This document shows positions 13,493 through 22,511 of a stretch of DNA of 44,731 bases, in pieces. The translations under genes were made by a program, and so were the position numbers. Under the pieces are notes generated by a model. That model did not search any database. It was not told where the DNA came from and was given only the letters and a program-made list of their open reading frames with translations. The DNA lies in NCBI GenBank assembly GCA_900113385.1, contig FOPE01000027.1:1-44731 (forward strand). Reading direction: 5' to 3'. Origin of the DNA: Lachnospiraceae bacterium C7. Lineage in GTDB: Bacteria > Bacillota > Clostridia > Lachnospirales > Lachnospiraceae. Numbering within the stretch: the stretch's first letter is position 1; every line of letters begins with the position of its first letter.

Positions 13493-16312
13493 ATGGCAAA
13501 AATGAAAGTTCATGAACTTGCAAAAGAATTGAATATAAAATCAAAAGATATAATTGAAGCTTCAAAAGACACTTCTTATGAAGTGAAATCAGCTAATAGC
13601 GCATTAGATGATAATGCAATAGCTGAAGTTAGAAAAAAATTCGGAAGTGCAAATAAGTCCGAAGATAGACCTAAGAAAAAAGCATCAATTTCAGCTGTAT
13701 ATAATGCACAATATAGCAAATCCGGCCGTAAAACTACTGGAAAAGATTCAGTAAAAGGCGGCGAACAAAAGAAAAATAACAGAAACTCTAAAAATAGAAA
13801 AGAACAAGCAAGACCTGAACAACATGCTATTATTAAGCCACGTCCAGTTGGTGAGCGAGCTCTTAGACCTATTAGTGAGAGAACTGCTAATAATGGAGAC
13901 GAAGATTTGAGAAAAGATAATAATAAGACTGAAAACAGAGAACACCAGTCAAGACAAAACAGAAATAATGATAATCGCGGAGAAAGAAATAACAACCGCG
14001 GAGAAAGAAATAACGATAGAAGAGATAATCGTGGCGATAGAAACGATAGAAGAGATAATCGCGGCGATAGAAATGATAGAAGAGATAATCGCGGAGAAAG
14101 AAATGACAACCGCGGAGATAGAAACTTCAATCGTAACGACAGAAATAACGACAGAAGAGATAACCGCGGTGGTGATAGAAGAAATAACAATAACCGTGGA
14201 GACAGAAACTTCAATCGTAACGATAGAAACAATAACAGAGATAACGATAGAAGAGATAATCGTGGCGGAGATAGAAACTATAATCGTGGCGATAGAAATA
14301 ATGATAGAAGAAATGATAGAAATGGCAATCGCGGTGGTGATAGAAACCGTTTCGGTAACAAACCATCAGGATTTAGCAAAGATGTAATTGCTCCAGTTGA
14401 TGAGCCACGTAAAGAGACAAGAGATCGTGGAAATAACCGTAAAAATAATCGTAGAGATCATGATAAATTAGGTAAGAGACAAGAAAATTACATTAATTTA
14501 GAGAAACATGGCGGTAGAAAAAAACCACAACAACAGCCTAAGAAAGAAGATGATGATGTAATCAAAACAATTACATTGCCAGATTCTTTAACAATTAGAG
14601 AATTAGCTGATAAGATGAAAGTTCAACCAGCAGCTATCATTAAGAAGTTATTCTTAAAAGGCGAAATGGTTACAGTAAACCAAGATGTTGATTTTGATAA
14701 AGCAGAAGAAATTGCTTTAGAGTTCAATTGCATTTGTGAACATGAAGTAAAAGTAGACGTAATTGCTGAATTACTTAAAGAGGAAGAAGAAGATGAATCT
14801 AAGATGGTTTCTCGTGCACCAGTTGTTTGTGTAATGGGACACGTTGATCACGGTAAGACATCACTTCTTGATGCAATCAGATCTACACGAGTAACAGATA
14901 GAGAAGCAGGTGGAATTACACAGCATATCGGTGCGTCAGTTGTACCAATCAATGGACAAAACATTACATTCCTTGATACACCTGGTCATGAAGCATTTAC
15001 TGCAATGCGTATGAGAGGTGCTAATTCGACAGATATTGCTATCTTAGTAGTAGCTGCTGACGATGGTGTTATGCCACAGACAGTAGAAGCTATTAACCAT
15101 GCAAAAGCTGCAGGAGTAGAAATTATTGTTGCAGTTAACAAAATGGATAAACCAAGTGCTAACATTGAAAAAGTTAAACAGGAATTAGCTGAGTATGAAT
15201 TAATTCCAGAGGATTGGGGTGGAAGCACAATTTTCTGTCCAGTATCTGCTCGTTCAGGAGAAGGTATTACAAACTTACTTGAAATGATTCTTTTAACAGC
15301 TGAAGTACTTGAGCTTAAAGCTAATCCAAACAGAAATGCTAGAGGTATTGTAATTGAAGCTCAGTTAGACAGAGGTAGAGGATCTGTAGCTACAGTATTA
15401 GTACAAAAAGGTACATTACATGTAGGAGATCCAATTGCATGTGGATGTAGTTATGGTAGAGTACGTGCAATGGTTAACGACAAAGGTGAAAGAGTTAAAT
15501 CTGCAGGACCATCAACTCCAGTAGAGATTCTTGGTCTTAATAGCGTTCCAGAAGCAGGTGATACATTCGTATGTATGGATAATGAAAAAGATGCTAAGTC
15601 ATTTGCAGATACATTTATTGCAGAAGGAAAGAATAAGCTTCTTGAAGAAACTAAGACAAAGATGTCATTAGATGACTTATTCTCTCAGATTCAGTCTGGT
15701 AACATGAAAGAACTTGACATTGTTGTTAAGGCAGATGTTCAGGGTTCAGTAGAAGCCGTAAAACAGTCACTTGTAAAACTTTCAAATGACGAAGTTGTTG
15801 TTAAAGTTATTCATGGTGGTGTAGGTGCTATTAACGAATCTGATGTTATCCTTGCATCAGCTTCAAATGCAATTATCATTGGATTCAATGTTCGTCCTGA
15901 TCCAATTGCAAAACAGACAGCAGATCGTGAAGGCGTTGATGTAAGACTTTACAAAGTAATTTATAGCGCAATTGAAGATGTTGAAGCAGCTATGAAGGGA
16001 ATGCTTGATCCTGTATATGAAGAAAAAGTAATCGGACATGCAGAAATCAGACAAATCTTTAAGGCTTCAGGAATTGGTAATATTGCTGGTTCATACGTAT
16101 TAGATGGTTCATTCGAAAGAGGTTGTAAAGTTAGAATTTCTAGAGAAGGCAACCAAATCTTTGAAGGTGATTTAGCTTCACTTAAGAGATTTAAAGATGA
16201 TGTTAAAGAAGTTAAAGCAGGATTTGAATGCGGTCTTGTATTTGACGGATTTAATGAAATCAAAGAACTTGACGTTGTAGAAGCATACAAGATGGTTGAG
16301 GTACCTCGTTAG
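13493..16312 (+). CDS. infB: Translation initiation factor IF-2
   Basis: GTPase that brings initiator tRNA to the 30S subunit and promotes subunit joining. The start is the ATG at 13493 (939 aa): GGAGGT (13477-13482) is the ribosome binding site, and the earlier ATG at 13475 overlaps it. [18 protein letters not shown] is the IF2-N domain, and a second IF2-N domain ([11 protein letters not shown]) precedes the G domain. G1 is GHVDHGKT at about residue 449, with DTPGHEAF (G3) and NKMD (G4) following; domains II-IV are complete. Between the two IF2-N domains, residues about 155-290 are a low-complexity linker made of Arg, Asn, Asp and Gly repeats (unit [10 protein letters not shown]), encoded by a drifting 30-nt tandem repeat. 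Confidence 0.97.
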   Translation: MAKMKVHELAKELNIKSKDIIEASKDTSYEVKSANSALDDNAIAEVRKKFGSANKSEDRPKKKASISAVYNAQYSKSGRKTTGKDSVKGGEQKKNNRNSKNRKEQARPEQHAIIKPRPVGERALRPISERTANNGDEDLRKDNNKTENREHQSRQNRNNDNRGERNNNRGERNNDRRDNRGDRNDRRDNRGDRNDRRDNRGERNDNRGDRNFNRNDRNNDRRDNRGGDRRNNNNRGDRNFNRNDRNNNRDNDRRDNRGGDRNYNRGDRNNDRRNDRNGNRGGDRNRFGNKPSGFSKDVIAPVDEPRKETRDRGNNRKNNRRDHDKLGKRQENYINLEKHGGRKKPQQQPKKEDDDVIKTITLPDSLTIRELADKMKVQPAAIIKKLFLKGEMVTVNQDVDFDKAEEIALEFNCICEHEVKVDVIAELLKEEEEDESKMVSRAPVVCVMGHVDHGKTSLLDAIRSTRVTDREAGGITQHIGASVVPINGQNITFLDTPGHEAFTAMRMRGANSTDIAILVVAADDGVMPQTVEAINHAKAAGVEIIVAVNKMDKPSANIEKVKQELAEYELIPEDWGGSTIFCPVSARSGEGITNLLEMILLTAEVLELKANPNRNARGIVIEAQLDRGRGSVATVLVQKGTLHVGDPIACGCSYGRVRAMVNDKGERVKSAGPSTPVEILGLNSVPEAGDTFVCMDNEKDAKSFADTFIAEGKNKLLEETKTKMSLDDLFSQIQSGNMKELDIVVKADVQGSVEAVKQSLVKLSNDEVVVKVIHGGVGAINESDVILASASNAIIIGFNVRPDPIAKQTADREGVDVRLYKVIYSAIEDVEAAMKGMLDPVYEEKVIGHAEIRQIFKASGIGNIAGSYVLDGSFERGCKVRISREGNQIFEGDLASLKRFKDDVKEVKAGFECGLVFDGFNEIKELDVVEAYKMVEVPR
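13960..14345 (+). repeat. Tandem repeat coding the Arg/Asn/Asp/Gly linker of IF-2
   Basis: Units of about 30 nt, core GATAGAAGAGATAATCGCGG, recur with point changes and some deletions. They encode [10 protein letters not shown] and variants. The repeats stay in frame throughout, so the linker length may vary between strains. Confidence 0.85.
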
Positions 16313-16354
16313 TAATAACATCCTTTAGATTTAACGCTATTTGGAGGTATTAAT

Positions 16355-16714
16355 ATGAGAAAAAATAGTATAAAAAATATAAGAATTAATGAAGAAGTTA
16401 TGCGCGAATTGAGTAAAATCATTCGTGGCGAGATTAAAGATCCTAGAATTAATCCATTTACAAGCGTTGTAGCTGTTGAGGTCGCACCAGACCTTAAAAC
16501 AGCTAAAGCGTATATAAGTGTTCTAGGGGATGAAAAGTCTCAAGAGGATACAATGGCAGGTTTAAAATCTGCTGAAGGATTTGTCCGCAGAAAGTTAGCA
16601 AAAAATGTTAATTTAAGAAATACTCCAGAGATTAAATTCATCTTAGATCAGTCAATTGAGTATGGCGTAGAGATGTCTAGAAAAATTGATGAAGTAAACA
16701 AAAAAAATTCTTAA
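16355..16714 (+). CDS. rbfA: 30S ribosome-binding factor RbfA
   Basis: Cold-shock-type 30S maturation factor with a KH-like fold, 119 aa. Family features are the N-terminal RINEEVMRELSKIIRGEIKDPRI, the TAKAYISVLG strand, and the C-terminal LRNTPEIKFILDQSIEYG. Ribosome binding site GGAGGT is 7 nt before the ATG. It follows infB by 42 nt, the usual order, and a hairpin behind it may end part of the transcripts. Confidence 0.95.
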   Translation: MRKNSIKNIRINEEVMRELSKIIRGEIKDPRINPFTSVVAVEVAPDLKTAKAYISVLGDEKSQEDTMAGLKSAEGFVRRKLAKNVNLRNTPEIKFILDQSIEYGVEMSRKIDEVNKKNS

Positions 16715-16722
16715 TAATAAAA

Positions 16723-16765
16723 AGGTCTATGGTTAAGTGAGAAACTTCTCCATAGGCCTATTTTT
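16723..16765 (+). terminator. Hairpin terminator after rbfA
   Basis: AGGTCTATGG (16723-16732) pairs with CCATAGGCCT (16750-16759) across a 17-nt loop, then five T. The next gene starts 30 nt on, so termination is probably partial. Confidence 0.65.
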
Positions 16766-16795
16766 GAAATCAAATGCATTTATAGGAGGAGCTTT

Positions 16796-17752
16796 ATGAA
16801 TATTGACAAAATTATTCAAGGGAAAAAAGTAATAGGTATAGCAGGGCACATTAACCCTGACGGGGATTGCATTGGGGCATGCATGGGATTATATAATTAT
16901 ATAGTAGATAATTTTAAAGAAAGTGAAGTGCATGTTTATTTAGAACCCATACCTAATATTTTTAAATTTATGAAGCATTCTCAAATAATAGAAAGTGAAA
17001 TGACAGAAAATCATCATCATGATTTGTTTATTGCATTAGATTGTGGTGATACAGGTAGATTAGGGAAATTTTCTGAATATTTTATAGATGCAAAAGAAAC
17101 ATTTTGTGTAGATCATCATGAAACAAATAAAGGATTTGCTGATAATAATTATATTTTCCCAAAGGCTAGTTCAGCGTGCGAATTGATGTGTGAATTAGTT
17201 GAAGATGAAAAAATGACTAAAACTATTGCAGAATGTTTTTATACAGGAATTGTACATGATACAGCCGTATTTCAATATTCTTGTACATCATCTAAAACTA
17301 TGAATATAGCAGGTAAATTGATGGATAAAGGCATAGATTATTCTAAAATCATAGATGATACATTTTATACAAAAACTTATCATCAGAATCAAGTTATGGG
17401 AGAAGCATTAGTAAGAAGCAAATTATATTTAGATGGTAAATGTGTGGCATCATATATAGATGAGGAAGCAATGGAAAAGTATCACGTTTTACCTAAACAT
17501 TTAGATGGAATCGTAAATCAACTTCGAGTTACAAAAGATGTTAAAATTGCTATTTTTTTATATGAATTGACAAAAGGTGAATTTAAAGTAAGCCTAAGAT
17601 CTAATTGTGATATAAATGTGGCAAAGATTGCAGTGAAATTTGGAGGCGGAGGTCACGATAAAGCAGCTGGATTTTCTGCGTTTGATGAGCCAAATGAAAT
17701 CATAAATCGTGTAGTTTGCGAGATAGCAAATTATGTCAATAATGATAAGTAG
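16796..17752 (+). CDS. nrnA: DHH-family phosphoesterase, NrnA-type oligoribonuclease / pAp phosphatase
   Basis: Degrades very short RNAs and dephosphorylates pAp. The DHH domain has all metal-binding motifs: H18-x-x-x-D22-x-D24 in GHINPDGDC, the Asp of ALDCGD, and VDHHETN. The DHHA1 domain closes with GGGGHDKAAGFS. Length 318 aa is standard. A strong ribosome binding site (AGGAGGA) is present. The stop overlaps the ribosome binding site of truB (9-nt gap), so both are coupled, as in related Clostridia. Confidence 0.92.
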   Translation: MNIDKIIQGKKVIGIAGHINPDGDCIGACMGLYNYIVDNFKESEVHVYLEPIPNIFKFMKHSQIIESEMTENHHHDLFIALDCGDTGRLGKFSEYFIDAKETFCVDHHETNKGFADNNYIFPKASSACELMCELVEDEKMTKTIAECFYTGIVHDTAVFQYSCTSSKTMNIAGKLMDKGIDYSKIIDDTFYTKTYHQNQVMGEALVRSKLYLDGKCVASYIDEEAMEKYHVLPKHLDGIVNQLRVTKDVKIAIFLYELTKGEFKVSLRSNCDINVAKIAVKFGGGGHDKAAGFSAFDEPNEIINRVVCEIANYVNNDK

Positions 17753-17761
17753 GAGACAGAA

Positions 17762-18676
17762 ATGGTTACTGGTATTATAAATATATACAAAGAAAAAGGA
17801 TTTACTTCTTTTGATGTTGTTGCAAAAATGCGAGGTATTTTTCATCAAAAGAAAATTGGACACACAGGAACTCTTGATCCTGATGCGGAAGGCGTTCTTC
17901 CAGTTTGTCTAGGAAAAGCAACCCGAGTGTGTGATATGCTAACTGATAAAGACAAAGAATATAGGGCAGTACTTTTGCTTGGAAAAATGACAACAACTCA
18001 GGACATTTCAGGAGAAATTTTGAAAGAAGCAGAAGTTGATGTTACTAAAGAGCAAGTTGTAGAGACTATAAAAAGTTTTATAGGGGAAAGCGAACAAATC
18101 CCTCCAATGTACTCTGCCTTAAAGGTAAATGGGCAGAAATTAGTAGATTTAGCCCGAAAAGGTATTACAGTAGAAAGAAAAGCAAGACCAATTACAATTT
18201 ATGACATTAAAATCGAAAAGGTAGATTTACCAAGAGTTGAAATGACGGTAAGTTGCTCGAAAGGAACTTATATTAGAACAATTTGTAATGATATAGGTGA
18301 AAAATTAGGTTGTTATGGTTGTATGGAATCACTTGTCAGAACAAAAGCGGCAGGTTTTAAAATTGAAAATGCAATTAAATTATCGGATTTAGAAAAAATA
18401 GTTCAAAATAATGAGGCTAGTAAAGTTATAAATCCAATAGATAGCGTTTTAGGAGGCTTTCCCAAAATTGTTGCAAGTGAAAATGCACAAAAATTTGTTC
18501 GCAACGGTAATAAATTAATTATGGAAGAAATTTCCTTTGAGGATAACAGAAGTGTGGACTTAGAGGATGAGACTATACAATATAGATTATATGATTATAA
18601 AGGAGATTTCATTGGAATATATCGTTTTTTGACAGAGACAAAAGAGTTTAAGCCAGTGAAATTATTTATGGAGTAA
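17762..18676 (+). CDS. truB: tRNA pseudouridine(55) synthase
   Basis: Converts U55 in the T loop of tRNAs to pseudouridine. The catalytic Asp is D39 in GHTGTLDPDAEGVLP, the family signature. Further TruB blocks are QIPPMYSALKVNGQKLVDLARKG (split here across the active site) and CSKGTYIRTICNDIG. The 304-aa length is normal. It is tightly packed between nrnA and ribF, the latter starting one base after its stop. Confidence 0.95.
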   Translation: MVTGIINIYKEKGFTSFDVVAKMRGIFHQKKIGHTGTLDPDAEGVLPVCLGKATRVCDMLTDKDKEYRAVLLLGKMTTTQDISGEILKEAEVDVTKEQVVETIKSFIGESEQIPPMYSALKVNGQKLVDLARKGITVERKARPITIYDIKIEKVDLPRVEMTVSCSKGTYIRTICNDIGEKLGCYGCMESLVRTKAAGFKIENAIKLSDLEKIVQNNEASKVINPIDSVLGGFPKIVASENAQKFVRNGNKLIMEEISFEDNRSVDLEDETIQYRLYDYKGDFIGIYRFLTETKEFKPVKLFME

Positions 18677-18677
18677 T

Positions 18678-19592
18678 ATGGAATACATCAGAGAAACTTT
18701 AAACTTTAAAATAGAAAATCCAACAGCTATTACGTTAGGAAAATTTGATGGCTTACATAGAGGACACGAGTTACTAATGGATAATTTAATGAAAATTTCT
18801 AAAGAAGAAAATTTGAAATCAGTAGCATTTACGTTTGATATGGCACCAACTTATATTGTTGCAAATAAAGAGCCAGAGGTTCTAACTACTAACGAAGAAA
18901 AATATTACATTTTTGAAAAAACAGGTCTAGATTATCTGATAGAATGTCCTTTTACTAAAGAAGTAATGAATATGGAGCCAGAAAAATTCATTAAATGGTT
19001 AGTAAATGATATTAATGTTAGGTATTTTGTAGTAGGGAATGATTTCCATTTCGGACATAACAGAAAAGGTGATTATCATGTCCTAAAAAAATTTGCAGCA
19101 AAATATGGTTATAAGGTATTAGTACTTGATAAAATGCAAGATGAGCATAGAGACATAAGTAGCACTTATATAAGAGAAGAAGTAGTAAAAGGCAACATTA
19201 AAAAAGTAAATGAATTGTTAGGATATGATTTTTTCGTAAAAAGTGTAATAATACATGGAAATCAAATAGGAAGAACAGTAGGAATTCCAACAATTAATAT
19301 GAGTTTGCCAAAAGAAAAACTTTTACCACCTAAAGGAGTTTATGTAACAACGGTTTTATTAGATGATAAAACATATCGAGGAGTTACAAATATAGGAAAT
19401 AAGCCTACTATTTCTGAAAATAATCCATTAGGCGTAGAGACATTTATATTAGATTTTAGTCAGGACGTATATGGAAAAGAAGCTGTGGTAAGCTTTCATG
19501 ATTTTGTTAGACCTGAAATGAAGTTTGATTCTTTAGAAAAATTAAAAGAGCAGATGGAAAGAGATGTAGAATTTGCTAGAAAGTGGTCATAA
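18678..19592 (+). CDS. ribF: Bifunctional riboflavin kinase / FAD synthetase
   Basis: Makes FMN from riboflavin and then FAD. Residues 1-185 are the adenylyltransferase domain with the nucleotide motif GKFDGLHRGHE and the SSTYIREEVVKG segment. Residues 185-304 are the flavokinase domain with GRTVGIPTINM (the PTAN-type motif) and the GVTNIGNKPT block. FMN and FAD made here serve, among others, the Rnf subunits encoded later in the window. The gene starts one base after the truB stop, with GGAG inside the truB end. Confidence 0.94.
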   Translation: MEYIRETLNFKIENPTAITLGKFDGLHRGHELLMDNLMKISKEENLKSVAFTFDMAPTYIVANKEPEVLTTNEEKYYIFEKTGLDYLIECPFTKEVMNMEPEKFIKWLVNDINVRYFVVGNDFHFGHNRKGDYHVLKKFAAKYGYKVLVLDKMQDEHRDISSTYIREEVVKGNIKKVNELLGYDFFVKSVIIHGNQIGRTVGIPTINMSLPKEKLLPPKGVYVTTVLLDDKTYRGVTNIGNKPTISENNPLGVETFILDFSQDVYGKEAVVSFHDFVRPEMKFDSLEKLKEQMERDVEFARKWS

Positions 19593-19603
19593 AGATTTTC
19601 TTA

Positions 19604-19632
19604 TTTACAATAGGCTAGTTCTATGTTATACT
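19604..19632 (+). promoter_or_regulatory. Promoter of rpsO
   Basis: TTTACA (19604-19609), 17-nt spacer, TATACT (19627-19632). Initiation near 19639 gives a leader of about 85 nt with hand-paired hairpins (ATTC/GAAT at about 19654-19664, and an outer CC/GG). Such a leader could hold an S15 autocontrol site; I could not assign it to a known S15-leader class. Confidence 0.7.
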
Positions 19633-19723
19633 GTCAAAGTATGAATTACCTTTATTCGGTGAATGGAAGACTCCGACCTTTTGCTGAGTATTAGGTTGAT
19701 TAAAATTATTTGGAGGTACGATT

Positions 19724-19990
19724 ATGATCGCAAAAGACAAAAAACAAGCTATTATCAATGAATACGGAAGAACAGCTAATGACACTGGTTCACCAGAAGT
19801 ACAGGTAGCTATCCTTTCAGCTAGAATTCAAGAGTTAACAGACCACTTAAAAGAGAATCCAAAGGATCACCACTCAAGAAGAGGTATGTTAAAAATGATC
19901 GGTAAAAGACGTCGTTTATTAGCATACGTTAAAGATATTGATATTGAAAGATATCGTTCATTAATCGAGCGTTTAGGACTCAGAAAATAA
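19724..19990 (+). CDS. rpsO: 30S ribosomal protein S15
   Basis: Primary binding protein of the 16S rRNA central domain, 88 aa. The family signature is complete: [21 protein letters not shown], then [20 protein letters not shown] and a C-terminal [13 protein letters not shown] consensus ribosome binding site (GGAGGT) is present. It has its own promoter and terminator and is followed by pnp, the conserved order. Confidence 0.97.
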   Translation: MIAKDKKQAIINEYGRTANDTGSPEVQVAILSARIQELTDHLKENPKDHHSRRGMLKMIGKRRRLLAYVKDIDIERYRSLIERLGLRK

Positions 19991-20004
19991 TAGTAAATGT
20001 TACG

Positions 20005-20036
20005 CAGAGTGGAGTTTTATATTCCGCTCTGTTTTT
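20005..20036 (+). terminator. rpsO terminator
   Basis: CAGAGTGGA (20005-20013) pairs over 9 bp with TCCGCTCTG (20023-20031), followed by five T. Some readthrough into pnp is likely, because no strong pnp promoter was seen in between. Confidence 0.85.
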
Positions 20037-20094
20037 CATGTGAAGATTTATTAAACAACAAAATAAACACCTACAGACTAGTTTTACCGAGACC

Positions 20095-20129
20095 ACTGAA
20101 GAATACAAGTAAATCTTGTGTTGCTCAGT
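20095..20129 (+). promoter_or_regulatory. Long stem-loop in the pnp leader
   Basis: ACTGA (20095-20099) pairs with TCAGT (20125-20129), and AATACAAG (20102-20109) pairs with CTTGTGTT (20115-20122). In enterobacteria an RNase III-cut leader hairpin lets PNPase control itself. This hairpin sits in the same position; the function is inferred. Confidence 0.45.
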
Positions 20130-20169
20130 AGTTTCGGAGTTCTGTAGAGTGAGAAAAAGGAGATTTAAC

Positions 20170-22266
20170 ATGTATAAAAGTTATTCACTAGAATTAGCGG
20201 GTAGAACATTAACAGTAGATATAGGAAGAGTATGTGCACAGGCTAACGGTGCTGCATTACTTAAATACGGAGAGACTACTGTTTTATCTACAGCAACAGC
20301 ATCAGACAAACCAAGAGAAGGAATCGATTTCTTCCCACTTAGTGTTGAGTATGAAGAAAAAATGTACTCAGTAGGTAAAATTCCAGGAGGATTTAACAAA
20401 AGAGAAGGTAAGGCATCAGAAAATGCAGTATTAACATCTCGTGTAATTGATAGACCTATGAGACCTTTATTCCCTAAAGATTATAGAAATGATGTTACAC
20501 TTAATAATATGGTAATGTCAGTTGATCCAGAGTGTAGACCAGAGCTTGTAGCTATGATTGGTGCAGCACTTGCAACAAATATTTCTGATATTCCTTTCGC
20601 GGGTCCATGTGCAATGACACAGTTAGGAATGGTTGACGGAGAGTTTATCGTTAACCCATCACAGGATCAGTGGGATAATGGTGATTTAAAACTTACAGTT
20701 GCTTCTACATCTGAGAAGGTTATTATGATTGAAGCTGGAGCAAATGAAATTCCAGAAGCAAAGATGATTGAGGCAATTTATAAATGTCATGAAGTTAACC
20801 AAAAGGTTATCGAATTCATTAACATGATTACAGCTGAAGTTGGAAAAGCTAAACACGAATATGAAAGTTGTGCAGTTCCAGAAGAATTATTCACTGCAAT
20901 TAAGGAAATTGTTCCACCAGCAGAGATGGAAGAAGCTGTATTTACAGATGAAAAACAAAAACGTGAAGATAATATTAGAGAGATTACAGATAGATTAGAA
21001 GAAGCTTTTGCTGAAAACGAAGAATGGTTAGCTGTTCTTTCAGAAGCAATTTATCAATATGAGAAAAAGACTGTTAGAAAAATGATCTTAAAAGATCGTA
21101 AACGTCCTGACGGAAGAGCAATTGATCAGATCAGACCACTTGCAGCTGAAGTTGATTTAATTCCAAGAGTTCATGGATCAGCAATGTTTACACGTGGACA
21201 AACTCAGATTTGTGATGTTGTAACATTAGCACCATTATCTGAGGTACAAAAGATTGATGGTCTTGATGCAAATATTACATCAAAACGTTATATGCATCAC
21301 TATAATTTCCCTGCTTATTCAGTAGGTGAGACAAAAGTTTCAAGAGGACCAGGTAGACGTGAAATTGGACATGGTGCTTTAGCAGAGAGAGCTCTTCTTC
21401 CAGTACTTCCATCAGTAGAAGAGTTCCCATATACAATTCGTGCCGTATCTGAGACATTTGAATCAAACGGTTCTACATCTATGGCTTCTACATGTGCATC
21501 ATGTATGTCACTTATGGCAGCAGGTGTTCCAATTAGAAAGATGGTAGCTGGTATTTCATGTGGTCTTGTTACAGGTGATACAGATGATGATTTCGTAGTA
21601 CTTACAGATATCCAAGGTCTTGAAGATTTCTTCGGCGATATGGACTTTAAAGTAACAGGTACTCATGATGGAATTACTGCAATTCAGATGGATATTAAGA
21701 TCCATGGTTTGACAAGAGAAATCGTTGAAGAAGCAATTTCTAGAACACGTGAAGCTCGTCTTTACATTATGGATGAAGTAATGAGTAAAGCAATTTCTGA
21801 GCCTAGAAAGAAAGTTAATGAGTTTGCACCTAAGATTGAGCAAATTGCAATTGATCCTTCTAAAATCGGTGATGTTGTTGGTCAAAAAGGTAAAACTATT
21901 AATGAGATTATTGCTAGAACAGGTGTTAAAATTGATATTTCAGATGAAGGAAATGTATCAATCTGCGGAACAGATGAGCAGATGATTAACTACGCTAAAG
22001 AAATGATCAGAATAATTACATCTGACTTCGAAAAAGGAGCAATCTTAAAAGGACAAGTTGTAAGTATTAAAGAATTTGGTGCTTTTGTAGAGTTCGCTCC
22101 TGGTAAGGAAGGTATGGTTCATATTTCTAAGATTGCAAAAGAAAGAATCAATCACGTAGAAGATGTACTTACATTAGGTGATGAAGTTACAGTTATTTGC
22201 TTAGGAAAAGATAAGATGGGAAGAATTAGTTTCTCAATTAAAGATGTTCCTGAAGATGCAAAATAA
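20170..22266 (+). CDS. pnp: Polyribonucleotide nucleotidyltransferase (PNPase)
   Basis: Phosphorolytic 3'-5' exoribonuclease and central RNA-decay enzyme. In order: a first RNase PH domain from the N-terminus, an alpha-helical linker (about 240-320), a second catalytic RNase PH domain with RGQTQICDVVTLA and FESNGSTSMAS, a KH domain (IGDVVGQKGKTINEI) and an S1 domain (GQVVSIKEFGAFVEFAPGKEG). I set the start at ATG 20170 (698 aa, MYKSYSLELAGRTL): AAGGAGA is 7 nt upstream. The longer frame from 20116 runs back into the leader hairpin and adds 18 residues foreign to the family. Confidence 0.96.
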   Translation: MYKSYSLELAGRTLTVDIGRVCAQANGAALLKYGETTVLSTATASDKPREGIDFFPLSVEYEEKMYSVGKIPGGFNKREGKASENAVLTSRVIDRPMRPLFPKDYRNDVTLNNMVMSVDPECRPELVAMIGAALATNISDIPFAGPCAMTQLGMVDGEFIVNPSQDQWDNGDLKLTVASTSEKVIMIEAGANEIPEAKMIEAIYKCHEVNQKVIEFINMITAEVGKAKHEYESCAVPEELFTAIKEIVPPAEMEEAVFTDEKQKREDNIREITDRLEEAFAENEEWLAVLSEAIYQYEKKTVRKMILKDRKRPDGRAIDQIRPLAAEVDLIPRVHGSAMFTRGQTQICDVVTLAPLSEVQKIDGLDANITSKRYMHHYNFPAYSVGETKVSRGPGRREIGHGALAERALLPVLPSVEEFPYTIRAVSETFESNGSTSMASTCASCMSLMAAGVPIRKMVAGISCGLVTGDTDDDFVVLTDIQGLEDFFGDMDFKVTGTHDGITAIQMDIKIHGLTREIVEEAISRTREARLYIMDEVMSKAISEPRKKVNEFAPKIEQIAIDPSKIGDVVGQKGKTINEIIARTGVKIDISDEGNVSICGTDEQMINYAKEMIRIITSDFEKGAILKGQVVSIKEFGAFVEFAPGKEGMVHISKIAKERINHVEDVLTLGDEVTVICLGKDKMGRISFSIKDVPEDAK

Positions 22267-22288
22267 TTAGTTATATAGGCAGTTATAA

Positions 22289-22325
22289 GAGCTACGTAAT
22301 TCTTTGGATTACGTAGCTTTTTTAA
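22289..22325 (+). terminator. pnp terminator
   Basis: AGCTACGTAAT pairs with ATTACGTAGCT over 11 bp with a 7-nt loop and is followed by a T run. Confidence 0.9.
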
Positions 22326-22341
22326 TAATAACGCAATTTAC

Positions 22342-22412
22342 TTTTGCTAGTAAATAAGGTTTTTGCTAGTAAATAAGGTTTTTGCTAGTAAATAAGGTTT
22401 TTGCTGGTATAT
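22342..22412. repeat. 19-nt tandem repeat, about three and a half copies
   Basis: The unit ttttgctagtaaataaggt recurs with GCTAG at 22346, 22365 and 22384, and a drifted GCTGG copy at 22403. The first three copies are essentially identical, so the array is young or unstable. It lies between the pnp terminator and cls; the remaining 100 nt show no gene. Confidence 0.85.
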
Positions 22413-22511
22413 ACAGTAAGGAATAAGACACTAGTGCTATGTATAGTATAATAATGTTCTTGCTAACACATCATAAATCTATTAAAATTTAATAAAGAGA
22501 GGTGTTTGCGC

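Noticed and set aside
13576-14232. Long minus-strand open frame of about 218 codons opposite infB
   Set aside because: It is a by-product of the Arg/Asn/Asp repeat; the protein is a Leu/Ser/Phe/Arg repeat with no start signal and no family pattern.
20134-20141. TCGGAGTT in the pnp leader, complementary to 8 nt of the array loop
   Set aside because: An 8-nt match is expected about once by chance in a window of this size, so it is not evidence for a target.
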